From the NCBI GenBank assembly GCA_020347585.1, contig CP070733.1, forward strand, positions 947,552 to 968,423: 20,872 nt of DNA, read 5' to 3'. Below are positions 1 to 7,801 of this stretch, piece by piece (positions within the stretch are counted from its first letter, which is position 1; the number at the start of each line of letters is the position of its first letter). The notes below the pieces were generated by a model that saw only the letters and a list, made by a program, of their open reading frames with translations, made no database searches and was not told the origin of the DNA. This DNA is from Pseudomonadota bacterium. GTDB taxonomy: Bacteria; Pseudomonadota; Gammaproteobacteria; CAMYNG01. A program made the position numbers and the translations under genes.

Positions 1-54
1 GGACCGTCCCAATGCCATGGCTTTGGGCAGGCCGATTCAGGAGCAATACCTCAC

Positions 55-1542
55 ATGTCATTTGATAGCCTCGGCCTGTCGGCCGAACTGGTCCGTGCTG
101 TGTCCGAAAAAGGTTACAGCGAGCCCACCCCCATCCAGCGCCAGTCCATTCCGGTCATTCTCGAAGGCCGCGATATCATGGCCGGCGCGCAAACCGGCAC
201 CGGCAAGACTGCCGGGTTCACCCTGCCGCTGCTGCAGCGTCTGAACGCAACGTCGGGCGGTGAGGGCCGCCGCGCGGTGCGTGCCCTGGTGCTGACCCCG
301 ACGCGTGAACTTGCCGCACAGGTCGGCGCAAGCGTCAACGAATACGGTAAGTATCTCAGGCTCAAGTCCGCGATCGTTTACGGCGGTGTAAAGATCAATC
401 CGCAGATCGCTACGCTGCGCCGCGGCGTCGATATTCTGGTGGCCACACCGGGCCGATTGCTGGACCACGTCAGCCAAAAAACCGTGGACCTGTCGAAGGT
501 CGAAATCCTAGTGCTGGACGAAGCCGATCGCATGCTCGATATGGGCTTCATCCGCGATATTCGCCGGATCCTCGCGCTGCTGCCGAAGCAGCGTCAGAAC
601 CTGCTGTTTTCGGCGACCTTCTCCGATGAAATCAAGGATCTGGCCGACGGTCTGCTCACCTCGCCGGCGCTGATCGAAGTGGCGCGCCGCAATGCCGCCT
701 GCGACCTGGTGTCGCAGGTCGTGCATCCTGTCGACCGTGAACGCAAGCGCGAACTTCTGTCGTACCTTATTGGCTCCCAGAATTGGCGACAGGTGCTAGT
801 ATTCACGCGCACCAAGCACGGTGCCGACCGCCTCTCACGGCAACTGGAGCGAGACGGCATCAAGTCGACAGCGATCCACGGCAACAAATCGCAGGGCGCA
901 CGTACGCGCGCGCTGGCCGACTTCAAGCGTGGCACGGTGCAGGTATTGACCGCTACCGACATCGCTGCGCGCGGCCTGGACATCGATCAGTTGCCGCACG
1001 TGGTGAACTTCGAATTGCCCAACGTGCCCGAAGATTATGTACATCGCATTGGACGCACTGGTCGTGCCGGCAACGAGGGTGAGGCGATCTCACTGGTGTG
1101 CATTGACGAGCTCAAGCTGCTGCGCGACATCGAGCGTACGGTCAACCGTGATATTCCGAAGGTAACGGTATCGGGATACGAGCCTGACCCCACCATCAAG
1201 GCGGAGCCGATCTTCAAGGGTCGTAATACCGGCGGTGCCCGTCGTGGCAACGCTAACAATGGCAGCAATGGTCAATCGCGCCGCAATAAGCGTCCGCAGG
1301 CGAAGGCTGCGGCCGGCGGCAATCAGGGCGAGCGGCGTGCCGCAAAGCGTGGTGAGGCAAACGGAAATCGGCACGAATCGAATGGCAATCACCGTGCCGA
1401 GCACGGGGACAACCCGCAACGCCGTCGTTCTCGCAAGGCCAAGCCGGGTAACGGCGCAGCGAACACCCGGCGCAAGGGCGGTCGCGGAAATCATTCCGGC
1501 GAGGTACCTGCATTGTTTGGGGGCGGCCGCGCCCGCGACTGA
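55..1542 (+). CDS. rhlE: DEAD-box ATP-dependent RNA helicase, RhlE type
   Basis: A 495-residue cytoplasmic RNA helicase that would unwind or remodel RNA duplexes using ATP (ribosome assembly and RNA turnover are the known roles of the RhlE group). All core motifs are present: the Q motif near residues 23-28 (PTPIQ), Walker A AQTGTGKT at 45-52, PTREL at 82-86, TPGR at 131-134, DEAD at 155-158, SAT at 186-188, ARGLD at 305-309 and HRIGRTGRAG at 330-339. The two RecA-like lobes end near residue 375. The last 115 or so residues form a low-complexity basic tail rich in Arg, Lys, Asn and Gly, typical of RhlE proteins and probably RNA-binding. The ATG at 55 has an AGGAG about 11 bases upstream and begins the conserved MSFDSLGL sequence. 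The family is certain. The RhlE subgroup rests on the N-terminus and the tail. Confidence 0.95.
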   Translation: MSFDSLGLSAELVRAVSEKGYSEPTPIQRQSIPVILEGRDIMAGAQTGTGKTAGFTLPLLQRLNATSGGEGRRAVRALVLTPTRELAAQVGASVNEYGKYLRLKSAIVYGGVKINPQIATLRRGVDILVATPGRLLDHVSQKTVDLSKVEILVLDEADRMLDMGFIRDIRRILALLPKQRQNLLFSATFSDEIKDLADGLLTSPALIEVARRNAACDLVSQVVHPVDRERKRELLSYLIGSQNWRQVLVFTRTKHGADRLSRQLERDGIKSTAIHGNKSQGARTRALADFKRGTVQVLTATDIAARGLDIDQLPHVVNFELPNVPEDYVHRIGRTGRAGNEGEAISLVCIDELKLLRDIERTVNRDIPKVTVSGYEPDPTIKAEPIFKGRNTGGARRGNANNGSNGQSRRNKRPQAKAAAGGNQGERRAAKRGEANGNRHESNGNHRAEHGDNPQRRRSRKAKPGNGAANTRRKGGRGNHSGEVPALFGGGRARD

Positions 1543-1573
1543 GCCGCGGCTGAATCGCCCCTGCATCAGCAAC

Positions 1574-1598
1574 GTTGAATCGGATTTGTCGATTCAAC
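1574..1598. repeat. Perfect 9-bp stem-loop downstream of rhlE
   Basis: GTTGAATCG (1574-1582) and CGATTCAAC (1590-1598) are perfect inverted copies around a 7-base loop, 32 bases after the rhlE stop. There is no T-run after either arm, so it is not a classic intrinsic terminator. It could be a 3' stabilising hairpin of the rhlE mRNA, a weak or Rho-assisted termination element, or a protein-binding palindrome in front of the lipoprotein gene. The inverted repeat is plain in the sequence; its function is inference. Confidence 0.55.
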
Positions 1599-1766
1599 CC
1601 TTAAGCAACTCGCAACGTTCTGCCGCCAACATACGCTATCAGCCGATTTTGTGACACGGTCGACATACGGGCCGGCGCGAGCGCCCTTGGCGATTGGTTA
1701 AAATGGCCGATACATACCTTTAATAACGTGCTTATAAACCTATTGATGTTAGTGGGGTAAATTTGT

Positions 1767-2762
1767 ATGCGTATATTCAAGCAGTTGGGGTTTTTGACCG
1801 TTGTCTTGGGGGCTGCCGCACTTGCCGCCTGCGGCGGCGGTGGTGATGACAGTGGCCCGGAGCCGGTGACCTACTCGGGAAACACCAGCCAGGCAACGAT
1901 CACTGAGTCCAATGCCCAGCCGGTTTCCGAGCAGGCATTTGGAAGTGGGGGCCCGGCAGGTTCTTTTGCCATTGCGTCGGTCACCGGCGGATCTGATGAT
2001 GGTGAAGGGTCGGCGTTGCTGGGCATGGCCACCACGTTGCGAGCGGCAATTGGCAACATTGATCCCGCGACGGCAGCGTTGCCAACTGCTGCACCCGTGT
2101 CGGAGAGTGGTACCGTAAGCGGTTCCTGTGGCGGTACGATGAGCTTCAGTATCAGCGGCGATGACGTCACTGGCCAATTCGCTGGCAGCATTTCCTTCGC
2201 GAACTTTTGCGAAGGTGACGGCACCGTGAACGGCTCTGCGAGTTTCTCGGGCAGTTTCGATCAGGCCTCAGGGTTTGGCACTTTCTCGCTGACGTTCGCG
2301 CACCTGACCTTCAGCGGTGGCGGTGAGTCTGTCACCATGACCGGTTCGATCGCCTTCAGCGATATGGGCGGTAGTGAGCGAGTCAGCATGACCATGGATT
2401 ACCGTGATAACGTCACGGGCAAGACCTTCCGGGTTGTTAGCTATACCCTGGTGATCACGGATCTTGGTGGCGAGGAGCAGGTCAGTGTCTCCGGGCGTTT
2501 CTATCATCACGACTACGGTTACGTTGATCTCAGCACGCCGGTGCCGTTGATGATTCGCTTATTTGACGAGTACCCCTATGCCGGGCAGCTACTCGTAGAG
2601 GGCGCAAACAGTGCCGTGCGCGTGACCTTTATGGACACGATTCCGCCCAGCTTCACGCTGGAGGTTGACACCGACGGCGATGGCACCTGGGACAGTCAGG
2701 GCACGTGCAACTGGGATGCGGACTGTGCGATCGATCCGATTGCGCCGCCCGCCCCGGTGTAG
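1767..2762 (+). CDS. Predicted secreted lipoprotein of unknown function
   Basis: A 331-residue protein with a clear lipoprotein signal: basic MRIFK start, a hydrophobic stretch, and the lipobox LAAC at residues 19-22 followed by a Gly-rich GGGGDDSG linker. It should be lipid-anchored at Cys22, probably in the outer membrane. The mature part is rich in Ser, Gly and Thr, with many alternating segments such as FSGSFDQ, TMTGSIAFSD and VSVSGRFY that suggest a beta-sheet fold. Near the C-terminus the acidic stretch DTDGDGTWDS resembles a short calcium-binding loop, followed by CNWDADC, which could form a disulfide. I do not recognise the family. The ATG at 1767 has GGGG (1754-1757) 9 bases upstream. 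An intrinsic terminator follows directly, so the gene is probably transcribed alone from the 224-base gap behind rhlE. Confidence 0.85.
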   Translation: MRIFKQLGFLTVVLGAAALAACGGGGDDSGPEPVTYSGNTSQATITESNAQPVSEQAFGSGGPAGSFAIASVTGGSDDGEGSALLGMATTLRAAIGNIDPATAALPTAAPVSESGTVSGSCGGTMSFSISGDDVTGQFAGSISFANFCEGDGTVNGSASFSGSFDQASGFGTFSLTFAHLTFSGGGESVTMTGSIAFSDMGGSERVSMTMDYRDNVTGKTFRVVSYTLVITDLGGEEQVSVSGRFYHHDYGYVDLSTPVPLMIRLFDEYPYAGQLLVEGANSAVRVTFMDTIPPSFTLEVDTDGDGTWDSQGTCNWDADCAIDPIAPPAPV

Positions 2763-2785
2763 CGCGAAAAGCAGTACATAAACTC

Positions 2786-2815
2786 AATGCGGGCCTTTTG
2801 GCCCGCATTTTTTTT
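2786..2815 (+). terminator. Rho-independent terminator of the lipoprotein gene
   Basis: A perfect 10-bp stem, AATGCGGGCC (2786-2795) and GGCCCGCATT (2800-2809), with a TTTT loop and an eight-T run at 2808-2815, 24 bases after the stop codon. The T-run lies only on the plus-strand side, so it mainly serves the upstream lipoprotein gene. Confidence 0.93.
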
Positions 2816-2841
2816 GGGTGTTATCTTGAGTAAGCGGGTGA

Positions 2842-3378
2842 CTACCAGCGGCGCACGCGCCCGGTGTCGACGTGAATGAAGTTGGATTCGGGGTAGTATC
2901 CGACCCCGCCGGCGCGCATGGCCAGCGCGGCCTTGCGCAGCTGCGCCAGATTGCATCCGGGGAGACGGATGTCGATGGCCTTGCCCTGCATGTGCAGGCT
3001 GCGGCGTGCAACGCCACCCGATTTTGAACGCAGTTTGGCGTTGGTCGACGGGGAGCGATAGCCGGAGATAACCTCGAACTCGCGGCGCCCCTCGACGCTG
3101 CGATGCAGCAAATGGAGAATATCGAGCAGGTTGTGGTCGACGGCGTAGACCTCACCGCTGCGGTGGTCGCGCAGCGCGTGGTTGATGGTCGCCAGCCCCT
3201 CTTCGAGGTAGCCCCCGTCGCTCCAGTACACCTCCCGGATGTGTTCGCCGGTGTGCAGGTTGCGTAGCGCCAGGCTACGCTCTTCTGGCGAACCCTTTGA
3301 GGCCCAGGCGGGCGCGCTGATGATCACGCTGGAGCCGGCCAGAAGCCGGCTGAGGAATTTTCTGCGGTATTGGTCCAT
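2842..3378 (-). CDS. Tat-exported DUF882 / peptidase M15-like protein (YcbK family)
   Basis: A 178-residue protein of the DUF882 group, related to D,D-/L,D-carboxypeptidases of clan M15 and to E. coli YcbK, so probably active on peptidoglycan peptides in the periplasm. The N-terminus carries the twin-arginine sequence RRKFL, a hydrophobic stretch and APAWA, a likely signal peptidase site. The domain has EVISGYRSP, SLHMQGKAIDIR (likely zinc His and Asp) and FIHVDTGRVRRW near the end (likely third zinc ligand). These match the family pattern H-x6-D and H-x-D. I chose the ATG at 3378 because it puts the Tat motif next to the start. An in-frame GTG at 3408 has its GAAGG directly adjacent, too close to use. 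The gene stands alone, convergent with the upstream lipoprotein gene. The exact substrate is not visible. Confidence 0.9.
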   Translation of the reverse strand: MDQYRRKFLSRLLAGSSVIISAPAWASKGSPEERSLALRNLHTGEHIREVYWSDGGYLEEGLATINHALRDHRSGEVYAVDHNLLDILHLLHRSVEGRREFEVISGYRSPSTNAKLRSKSGGVARRSLHMQGKAIDIRLPGCNLAQLRKAALAMRAGGVGYYPESNFIHVDTGRVRRW

Positions 3379-3626
3379 GATTGCCACTGACTTCCTGTGG
3401 TTATGCACCCTTCAGGTTCTATCGGCAGGGTAGTGAAAAGCCTGGAGGATTTTAGCAACCGCGCCCGGAAAATATCTAAATCCCTGTCGCAACAATATCC
3501 GCCGTGCTAGCCGTACTTGTCCTATCCCGCCACACCCGTAACAGTCGCCAAACAGCCAGTGCGCCATCAAGTACGCTGCCCAGCAGCCGACACAAGTAAT
3601 GGCCCCAGGCCGCACGAGAAGACGCC

Positions 3627-4904
3627 ATGAGTAATCTGGCACCATCAGTTACCGATCCGACCCATCCCGACTGGAACCATGGCCGCATTGCCTCGACAGC
3701 GAGCCTAGAGCGATGGGCGTTTCTGGGCTTCGCCCTGGTCTGGAACGTTTTTGCACAACCCATGTTCTGGCTGGTTGCCCTGGAGCGGCCGGATCTGGAG
3801 TGGCCAGCGCTACTGACGGCCGGCCTGTTCCCGCTGGCGGGATTTGGGCTGCTATATGTCGGAGCCGTGAAGTGGCTTCAGTGGCGGCGGTTTGGCACAT
3901 TGACACTGGAGATGGATCCGTTTCCGGGCTCGCTCGGCGGGGACATCGGCGGCAGCGTCGAGTTGCCGCTGCCGTACCGGCCCGGGCCGGTGGTGACGGT
4001 CGGCATAAGCTGTGTGCACGTGCGCATTACCCGTGGCAAGAACGGCCGGCGCAGCGAGCGTGTGTTGTGGCGCGAGCGCGGCGATGTACCGATCCAGCCA
4101 GGCACCCGCGGGGCGCGGGTGTCGTTTCGCTTCGCGGTGCCCTCCGACCAGCCTGCCACGACCGAACCATCGGACGATTGCATCAAGTGGGTTGTGCACT
4201 TGTTCCGCAAGCTACCCGGCGCGAACCTCGACCAAACCTTTGAGGTACCGGTGTTCGATACCGGCACACCATTGCATTCGCGCCACGCCGGTGAGGTACC
4301 TGTGGCCGCAGTCGAAACCGGTGACGTGCCGCCAGGTGTTGTGCAAATGCGGCGCACCGCACAGGGGCAACGTTTCTTCTATCCTGTGTCCCGCGGCCGC
4401 GGCACGGGGTTCCTCACAGTGATCTTCGGTGCCGTGTTTGGCGCAGTGCCCGTATTCATCGTTACCAACTTTGGCGAATATGCCGGCAGCGCATTCGGCA
4501 TGATCTTTATAGCCTTTGGCGGGTTCTTCGTACTGGTGTTCGGCCTGATCGCTTTGTTCCTTTTGTGCTTTGGAGTCTACACCCTGTTTAATAGCCTGGA
4601 TGTGACAGTGTCGGGGCAAGGTGTCGTGTCAATACGTCGCTTTCTTGGTCTCACATTCACGCGTCGTGTGCGTCGCGATGATATCGAGCAACTCCGCTAT
4701 CGCATCAGTACCCAGCAGGGCGATGGTGCCCGAGCAAAGGTGAAATTCGTGCTTGAGGCCGTACCGGCAACGGGCAAGGCGGTGTGCCTCGGGGACGGTA
4801 TTAAAGGCAAGCCGCTGGCGGGGCGTGTGATGCGTGAACTCAGCGACGCGCTGGGTGGGGCCGAGTGGGTAGAGGGCGGGCGCCGTCGCAGCAGGCAACG
4901 TTAG
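3627..4904 (+). CDS. Integral membrane protein of unknown function
   Basis: A 425-residue protein with four likely membrane segments: about residues 30-52, 62-84, 261-281 and a long hydrophobic block at 290-322 that may hold one or two helices. Between the first and second pairs lies a soluble region of about 170 residues with beta-strand-like sequence (PVVTVGISCVHVRITRG, ARVSFRFAVPSD). After the last helix comes a charged domain of about 100 residues (DVTVSGQGVVSIRRFLG, VRRDDIEQLRYRI) that resembles PH-like or DUF3592-type segments of other membrane proteins; this comparison is weak. No catalytic motif was seen. The ATG at 3627 has GAGAAG upstream. Its stop codon overlaps the stop codon of the convergent TlpA-like gene (4901-4904), so no terminator fits between them. 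The function is unknown. Confidence 0.8.
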   Translation: MSNLAPSVTDPTHPDWNHGRIASTASLERWAFLGFALVWNVFAQPMFWLVALERPDLEWPALLTAGLFPLAGFGLLYVGAVKWLQWRRFGTLTLEMDPFPGSLGGDIGGSVELPLPYRPGPVVTVGISCVHVRITRGKNGRRSERVLWRERGDVPIQPGTRGARVSFRFAVPSDQPATTEPSDDCIKWVVHLFRKLPGANLDQTFEVPVFDTGTPLHSRHAGEVPVAAVETGDVPPGVVQMRRTAQGQRFFYPVSRGRGTGFLTVIFGAVFGAVPVFIVTNFGEYAGSAFGMIFIAFGGFFVLVFGLIALFLLCFGVYTLFNSLDVTVSGQGVVSIRRFLGLTFTRRVRRDDIEQLRYRISTQQGDGARAKVKFVLEAVPATGKAVCLGDGIKGKPLAGRVMRELSDALGGAEWVEGGRRRSRQR

Positions 4905-5434
4905 TTTTTCTTGAGCAAGGCACGCAGCGCGTCGACTATGTGCGGGCCGTCCCAGTAGCGGCTACCGACGGCGCGGTGCGTCACGCGGCCCTTAGGGTCA
5001 ATAATATATGTTGTGGGCAGGCCCACCACGTCGTAAGCCTTGATCACTGAGCCGTCGCGATCCATCGGTAGCGGAAAGCTGAGTGGGTATTCCCCGGTAA
5101 ACTCGAAAATGGTGTCCTCGTCCTCACCAACATTGACTCCCAGGAACATGACGCCTTTGCCCTCGAGCATCTGCCACGCGCTTTCCATCGAGGGCATCTC
5201 GAAACGGCAGGGGGGACACCAGGTCGCCCAGAAGTTCAGCACGACCACCTGGCCGCGAAAGTCAGACAACTTGTAGGTTTTGCCATCTTCGCCCTGCAAC
5301 TCGAAGTCCGGTGCCGGGTAGGGCGAATCAACCGGCGGCAGTGTTTCACGGGGCTTTTCCTGCGCCACGGACGCCGTCGCCATGACGATCAGTGTCAGGA
5401 ACAAGAAGACGGAACGCGCGCGCTTGGCTGTCAT
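4901..5434 (-). CDS. TlpA/ResA-like periplasmic thiol-disulfide oxidoreductase
   Basis: A 177-residue exported thioredoxin-fold protein. Residues 1-24 form a signal peptide ending near ASVAQ. The AhpC/TSA-Redoxin domain follows (APDFELQGEDG, LSDFRGQVVVLNFWATWC), with the catalytic WCPPC at residues 73-77 and the cis-proline loop GLPTTY from 139. Proteins of this kind reduce or exchange disulfides in the periplasm, often for cytochrome c or copper-protein maturation; the target here is not visible. The start ATG overlaps the stop of the upstream unknown exported gene in an ATGA arrangement, so the two are very likely translationally coupled. The stop codon overlaps that of the convergent membrane-protein gene. 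Confidence 0.92.
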   Translation of the reverse strand: MTAKRARSVFLFLTLIVMATASVAQEKPRETLPPVDSPYPAPDFELQGEDGKTYKLSDFRGQVVVLNFWATWCPPCRFEMPSMESAWQMLEGKGVMFLGVNVGEDEDTIFEFTGEYPLSFPLPMDRDGSVIKAYDVVGLPTTYIIDPKGRVTHRAVGSRYWDGPHIVDALRALLKKN

Positions 5435-6045
5435 TGATATTCCTCCGGATCCGGGTGAATGTCCGGTGCGCAGCGTATCCCTTTTATCATCGCGTTGTGG
5501 GTCTTGCCGTGTTGTTGCCAGACCACCTTTACGTCGAACGGGGTGTCCGGTTTCAGATTGAACATCGACATTCCCCAGTTGTAATCGCCGGGCTCATAAG
5601 CCTGTCGAGTGGGCATCATTGCCCATTCGAACGCGATGCGCGAGGGCTGCGCGACCTGTGCTTCTTGCCATTCGGTAGCCCAGTCCTCGCGAGTCTTCAT
5701 TCCCCGTTCTCGTCCTTTGCTGTATACCACCCACTCGCGCATGTTGTATTCCAGCGGTGATGGGTCCGACTGGTTCGACAGATTTTTAAACACTGTTTGG
5801 AACACACAACTTTGTGCGATGCGCTCGGCATGCTCCTTGGAGAACGCGCGAGCCTGGAAAAAGCCGCGCGACTGGTCGGGTAGGCGTTGCACGAGTCGTA
5901 GTGACATGTACTTGTTGGCCAGTTGCCAGTAGGGCAGTTTGGCCTGCTCGTCGATGCCGGTAGTTGCAACGGCCGCCGTGCCGCCGGCAGCGGATTCCGT
6001 CAGCAAGAGAGCTCCGATGAGACTCAATACAAACCTCGACCCCAT
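5431..6045 (-). CDS. Exported protein of unknown function, coupled to a TlpA-like gene
   Basis: A 204-residue protein starting at the ATG at 6045, with a signal peptide (MGSRFVLSLIGALLLTESAAG). The frame stays open upstream only to a TTG at 6123, and that extension would bury the signal peptide. The mature part is rich in aromatic and charged residues, without cofactor motifs that I recognise: LRLVQRLPDQSRGFFQARAF, AQSCVFQTVFKN, MREWVVYSKG and a C-terminal IRCAPDIHPDPEEYQ. Two cysteines (in QSCVF and IRCAP) could form a disulfide, which would suit the coupled downstream thioredoxin. The 4-base overlap with that gene points to one operon and a shared job, for instance the thioredoxin serving this protein or both serving a metalloprotein. 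That is inference. Confidence 0.8.
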   Translation of the reverse strand: MGSRFVLSLIGALLLTESAAGGTAAVATTGIDEQAKLPYWQLANKYMSLRLVQRLPDQSRGFFQARAFSKEHAERIAQSCVFQTVFKNLSNQSDPSPLEYNMREWVVYSKGRERGMKTREDWATEWQEAQVAQPSRIAFEWAMMPTRQAYEPGDYNWGMSMFNLKPDTPFDVKVVWQQHGKTHNAMIKGIRCAPDIHPDPEEYQ

Positions 6046-6179
6046 AGCACGTTTCCCGTAGTCAGTACGGGCGGGTCGCCGCAGCGAACTACATTGACCC
6101 CGGCCCCGCTTGTTTCGTTTCAAGCAATCATAACCAAAGAGCGACCATGGTGGGCACCTGAAGCGTTACCAAATTGATT

Positions 6180-6582
6180 CTACCGGTTGCTGCGGCAGCC
6201 CACCGCCATTCGCAAATGGCAGTATTGTGAATATGATTGTGTGTGCATGGCCCAGGTTTGTTGGGCGATCTTTCCATCTCTCACTATAAACGTGTCGGTG
6301 CCCAGCGGGATGCCTTCGCCCACGGTCCACACGATGTAGGCCACGTCGCTGTTTGTCCTCTGTGTGTGCGGAAGTTGTTCGTGGTGTCTTGTGGCAGGTT
6401 TGCTAGAAGGTTCTCGAAGAAGCTGCGGAATTCCACCTTGCCGCGGTAGCTCAGGTCCGGCGCATAGAAGATGGCCTACAAACTATATAGTCGGCCAGGG
6501 TTGCGTCGACGCCCCGACTAGTTAGAAACGCGTTCAGGTGGTGGGTGACCATGTATTGTGTTTGCTGGGTGGTGTTGCTCAC
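6180..6582 (-). pseudogene. Frameshifted NTF2/SnoaL-like gene remnant
   Basis: Read on the minus strand, a gene starts at GTG 6582 with AAAGAGG six bases upstream. The product runs SNTTQQTQYMVTHHLNAFLT and then VDATLADY in one frame. It shifts near 6479-6475, continues as AIFYAPDLSYRGKVEFR and FFENLLANLPQDTTNNFRTH in a second frame, shifts again near 6360-6350, and ends as SDVAYIVWTVGEGIPLGTDT, FIVRDGKIAQQTWAMHT and a TAG at 6180. Pieces such as the xFYAPD strand and the terminal TFIVRDGKI typify small NTF2/SnoaL-like (ketosteroid-isomerase fold) proteins of 120-140 residues. At least two frameshifts disrupt it, so no full product can be made. The translations were read by eye, and the exact shift points are approximate. 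Confidence 0.72.
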
Positions 6583-6995
6583 GTCGAACCTCTTTCATCT
6601 CTGTTTGTCCTAGTTGCTAATTGGGGCAGCTCTGCCGGTTTCGCCACCGTTTGGCGCCGGTTTGTCTTCCGGGTACCAAATCTGCGAGGGAACCATTGCG
6701 GGCGATACTGCGTGTTATGTAAGAACCAACTACTTTTTGCGTAGCCCGGACAGGTGGTCGACGCTGCGAGAATTCGGTTAAACCGCTGGTGGCGATGACT
6801 GGCGTGGCGGTTGCTTTCGTACTTGGGTAAAATTGCCGTCCCGGAAACAGCATAAGTCACTGTTTTGGGGCGAAAACCGTAACAGAATGATCATGCGGGG
6901 AAGCGGCAATCGATAATTGGTATCCGCATAGCCAAGGTGCATGCTGCCGCTTGGATGTGGCAGTAACCAGACACCAGGGACGAGGGGGGCGTGTG
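6583..6995. other. Gene-free stretch with an 8-bp inverted repeat
   Basis: No convincing coding region was found here on either strand. Just before the next gene AAGCGGCA (6901-6908) pairs with TGCCGCTT (6945-6952), and inside it TTGG (6917-6920) can pair with CCAA (6932-6935). This could give a nested stem-loop in the leader of the gene at 6996 or a cruciform. The promoter of that gene must lie in this stretch, but no good -35/-10 pair was identified. Confidence 0.35.
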
Positions 6996-7751
6996 ATGAG
7001 ACTCAAACAGTGCCTGCGGTACCGCATTTTTTCGGCGCCAGCGGTTCTGTTTGCCTGCCTGCTTGCGATGCCGGCGGCGGCGGACGATAACGGATGTGCC
7101 ACAGGCGCAGGCGCGCTCGCGGATGCCTACGTGCGCACCGACCCCGTCTACGCCTACTTCTTTGGCGACCTGGAACTCTATGTTGCGCTAAACCACACGC
7201 ATTTTGCGTCTGGCGGCGATGCGGTAAGGTGTGCGCATGCACTTGCGCAGGCGCTGGTGAAGGGCAATATCCAGGGACACACCGCCCCCGATGCGCTGCG
7301 ACGCAGGCAGGACCTCGACAAGCGCCTCGATGCGATGGGCATCGCGCCCGCACCTGGGCAGGGCACCACTGCCGCGTTACAGTTCGCGACCATGAGCCTG
7401 CAGATTGAACGACTGGCAAGGGTGTTGCCGCGGATAGCAGGTGGAGACTATGAAGTGCTGCTTAACGCCGCCAACCAAATTGAAGAGCAGCGGATGGTGG
7501 TGGCACGCAATCTGGGCAAATTGTTCCACGATCCAACGGCTGCGGGCGCCTTTGCGCAGCTTGAACAGCCGATCCGTGAGGTGGCAGACGGTGAACATCA
7601 GCTGATAGTGTTCATGGCAAAGATGCTGGTCGCACGGCAGGCGCGTGAAGTTGCGTCGCCTCAGGCTGGTACCGATGCCCCAGCGGCACCGCCAATTGAA
7701 CAACCCCTGTTGGCGGAAGTCCCGGTTCCGTCCGAAGCTCCCGCGCAGTAG
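6996..7751 (+). CDS. Exported alpha-helical protein of unknown function
   Basis: A 251-residue protein. The start ATG at 6996 has a strong GAGGGGGG (6982-6989). An in-frame start at 6951 would add 15 residues ahead of the signal peptide and is less likely. Residues 1-30 form a signal peptide ending MPAAADD. The mature part looks mostly helical (ALAQALVKGNIQGH, LDKRLDAMGIAP, ALQFATMSLQIERLARVLP, LLNAANQIEEQRMVVARNLG) and ends in a Pro/Ala/Glu-rich tail of about 30 residues (PPIEQPLLAEVPVPSEAPAQ), perhaps flexible or wall-contacting. Two cysteines lie in the N-terminal part. No family was recognised. It is convergent with the diguanylate cyclase gene 50 bases downstream, with no clear terminator between them. 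Confidence 0.8.
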   Translation: MRLKQCLRYRIFSAPAVLFACLLAMPAAADDNGCATGAGALADAYVRTDPVYAYFFGDLELYVALNHTHFASGGDAVRCAHALAQALVKGNIQGHTAPDALRRRQDLDKRLDAMGIAPAPGQGTTAALQFATMSLQIERLARVLPRIAGGDYEVLLNAANQIEEQRMVVARNLGKLFHDPTAAGAFAQLEQPIREVADGEHQLIVFMAKMLVARQAREVASPQAGTDAPAAPPIEQPLLAEVPVPSEAPAQ

Positions 7752-7801
7752 CCTGCTGCATGTGAAGTGATGTTTTGGGCGGCGGGTGAACTCGTCGTTG
7801 C

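Noticed and set aside
1090..1572. 160-codon minus-strand frame inside rhlE
   Set aside because: It is a shadow of the GC-rich helicase gene, with no ribosome site and low-complexity Arg/Ala/Thr sequence.
6583..6900. Possible further gene remnants upstream of the NTF2-like pseudogene
   Set aside because: Neither strand gave a recognisable protein stretch, only short unrelated frames.
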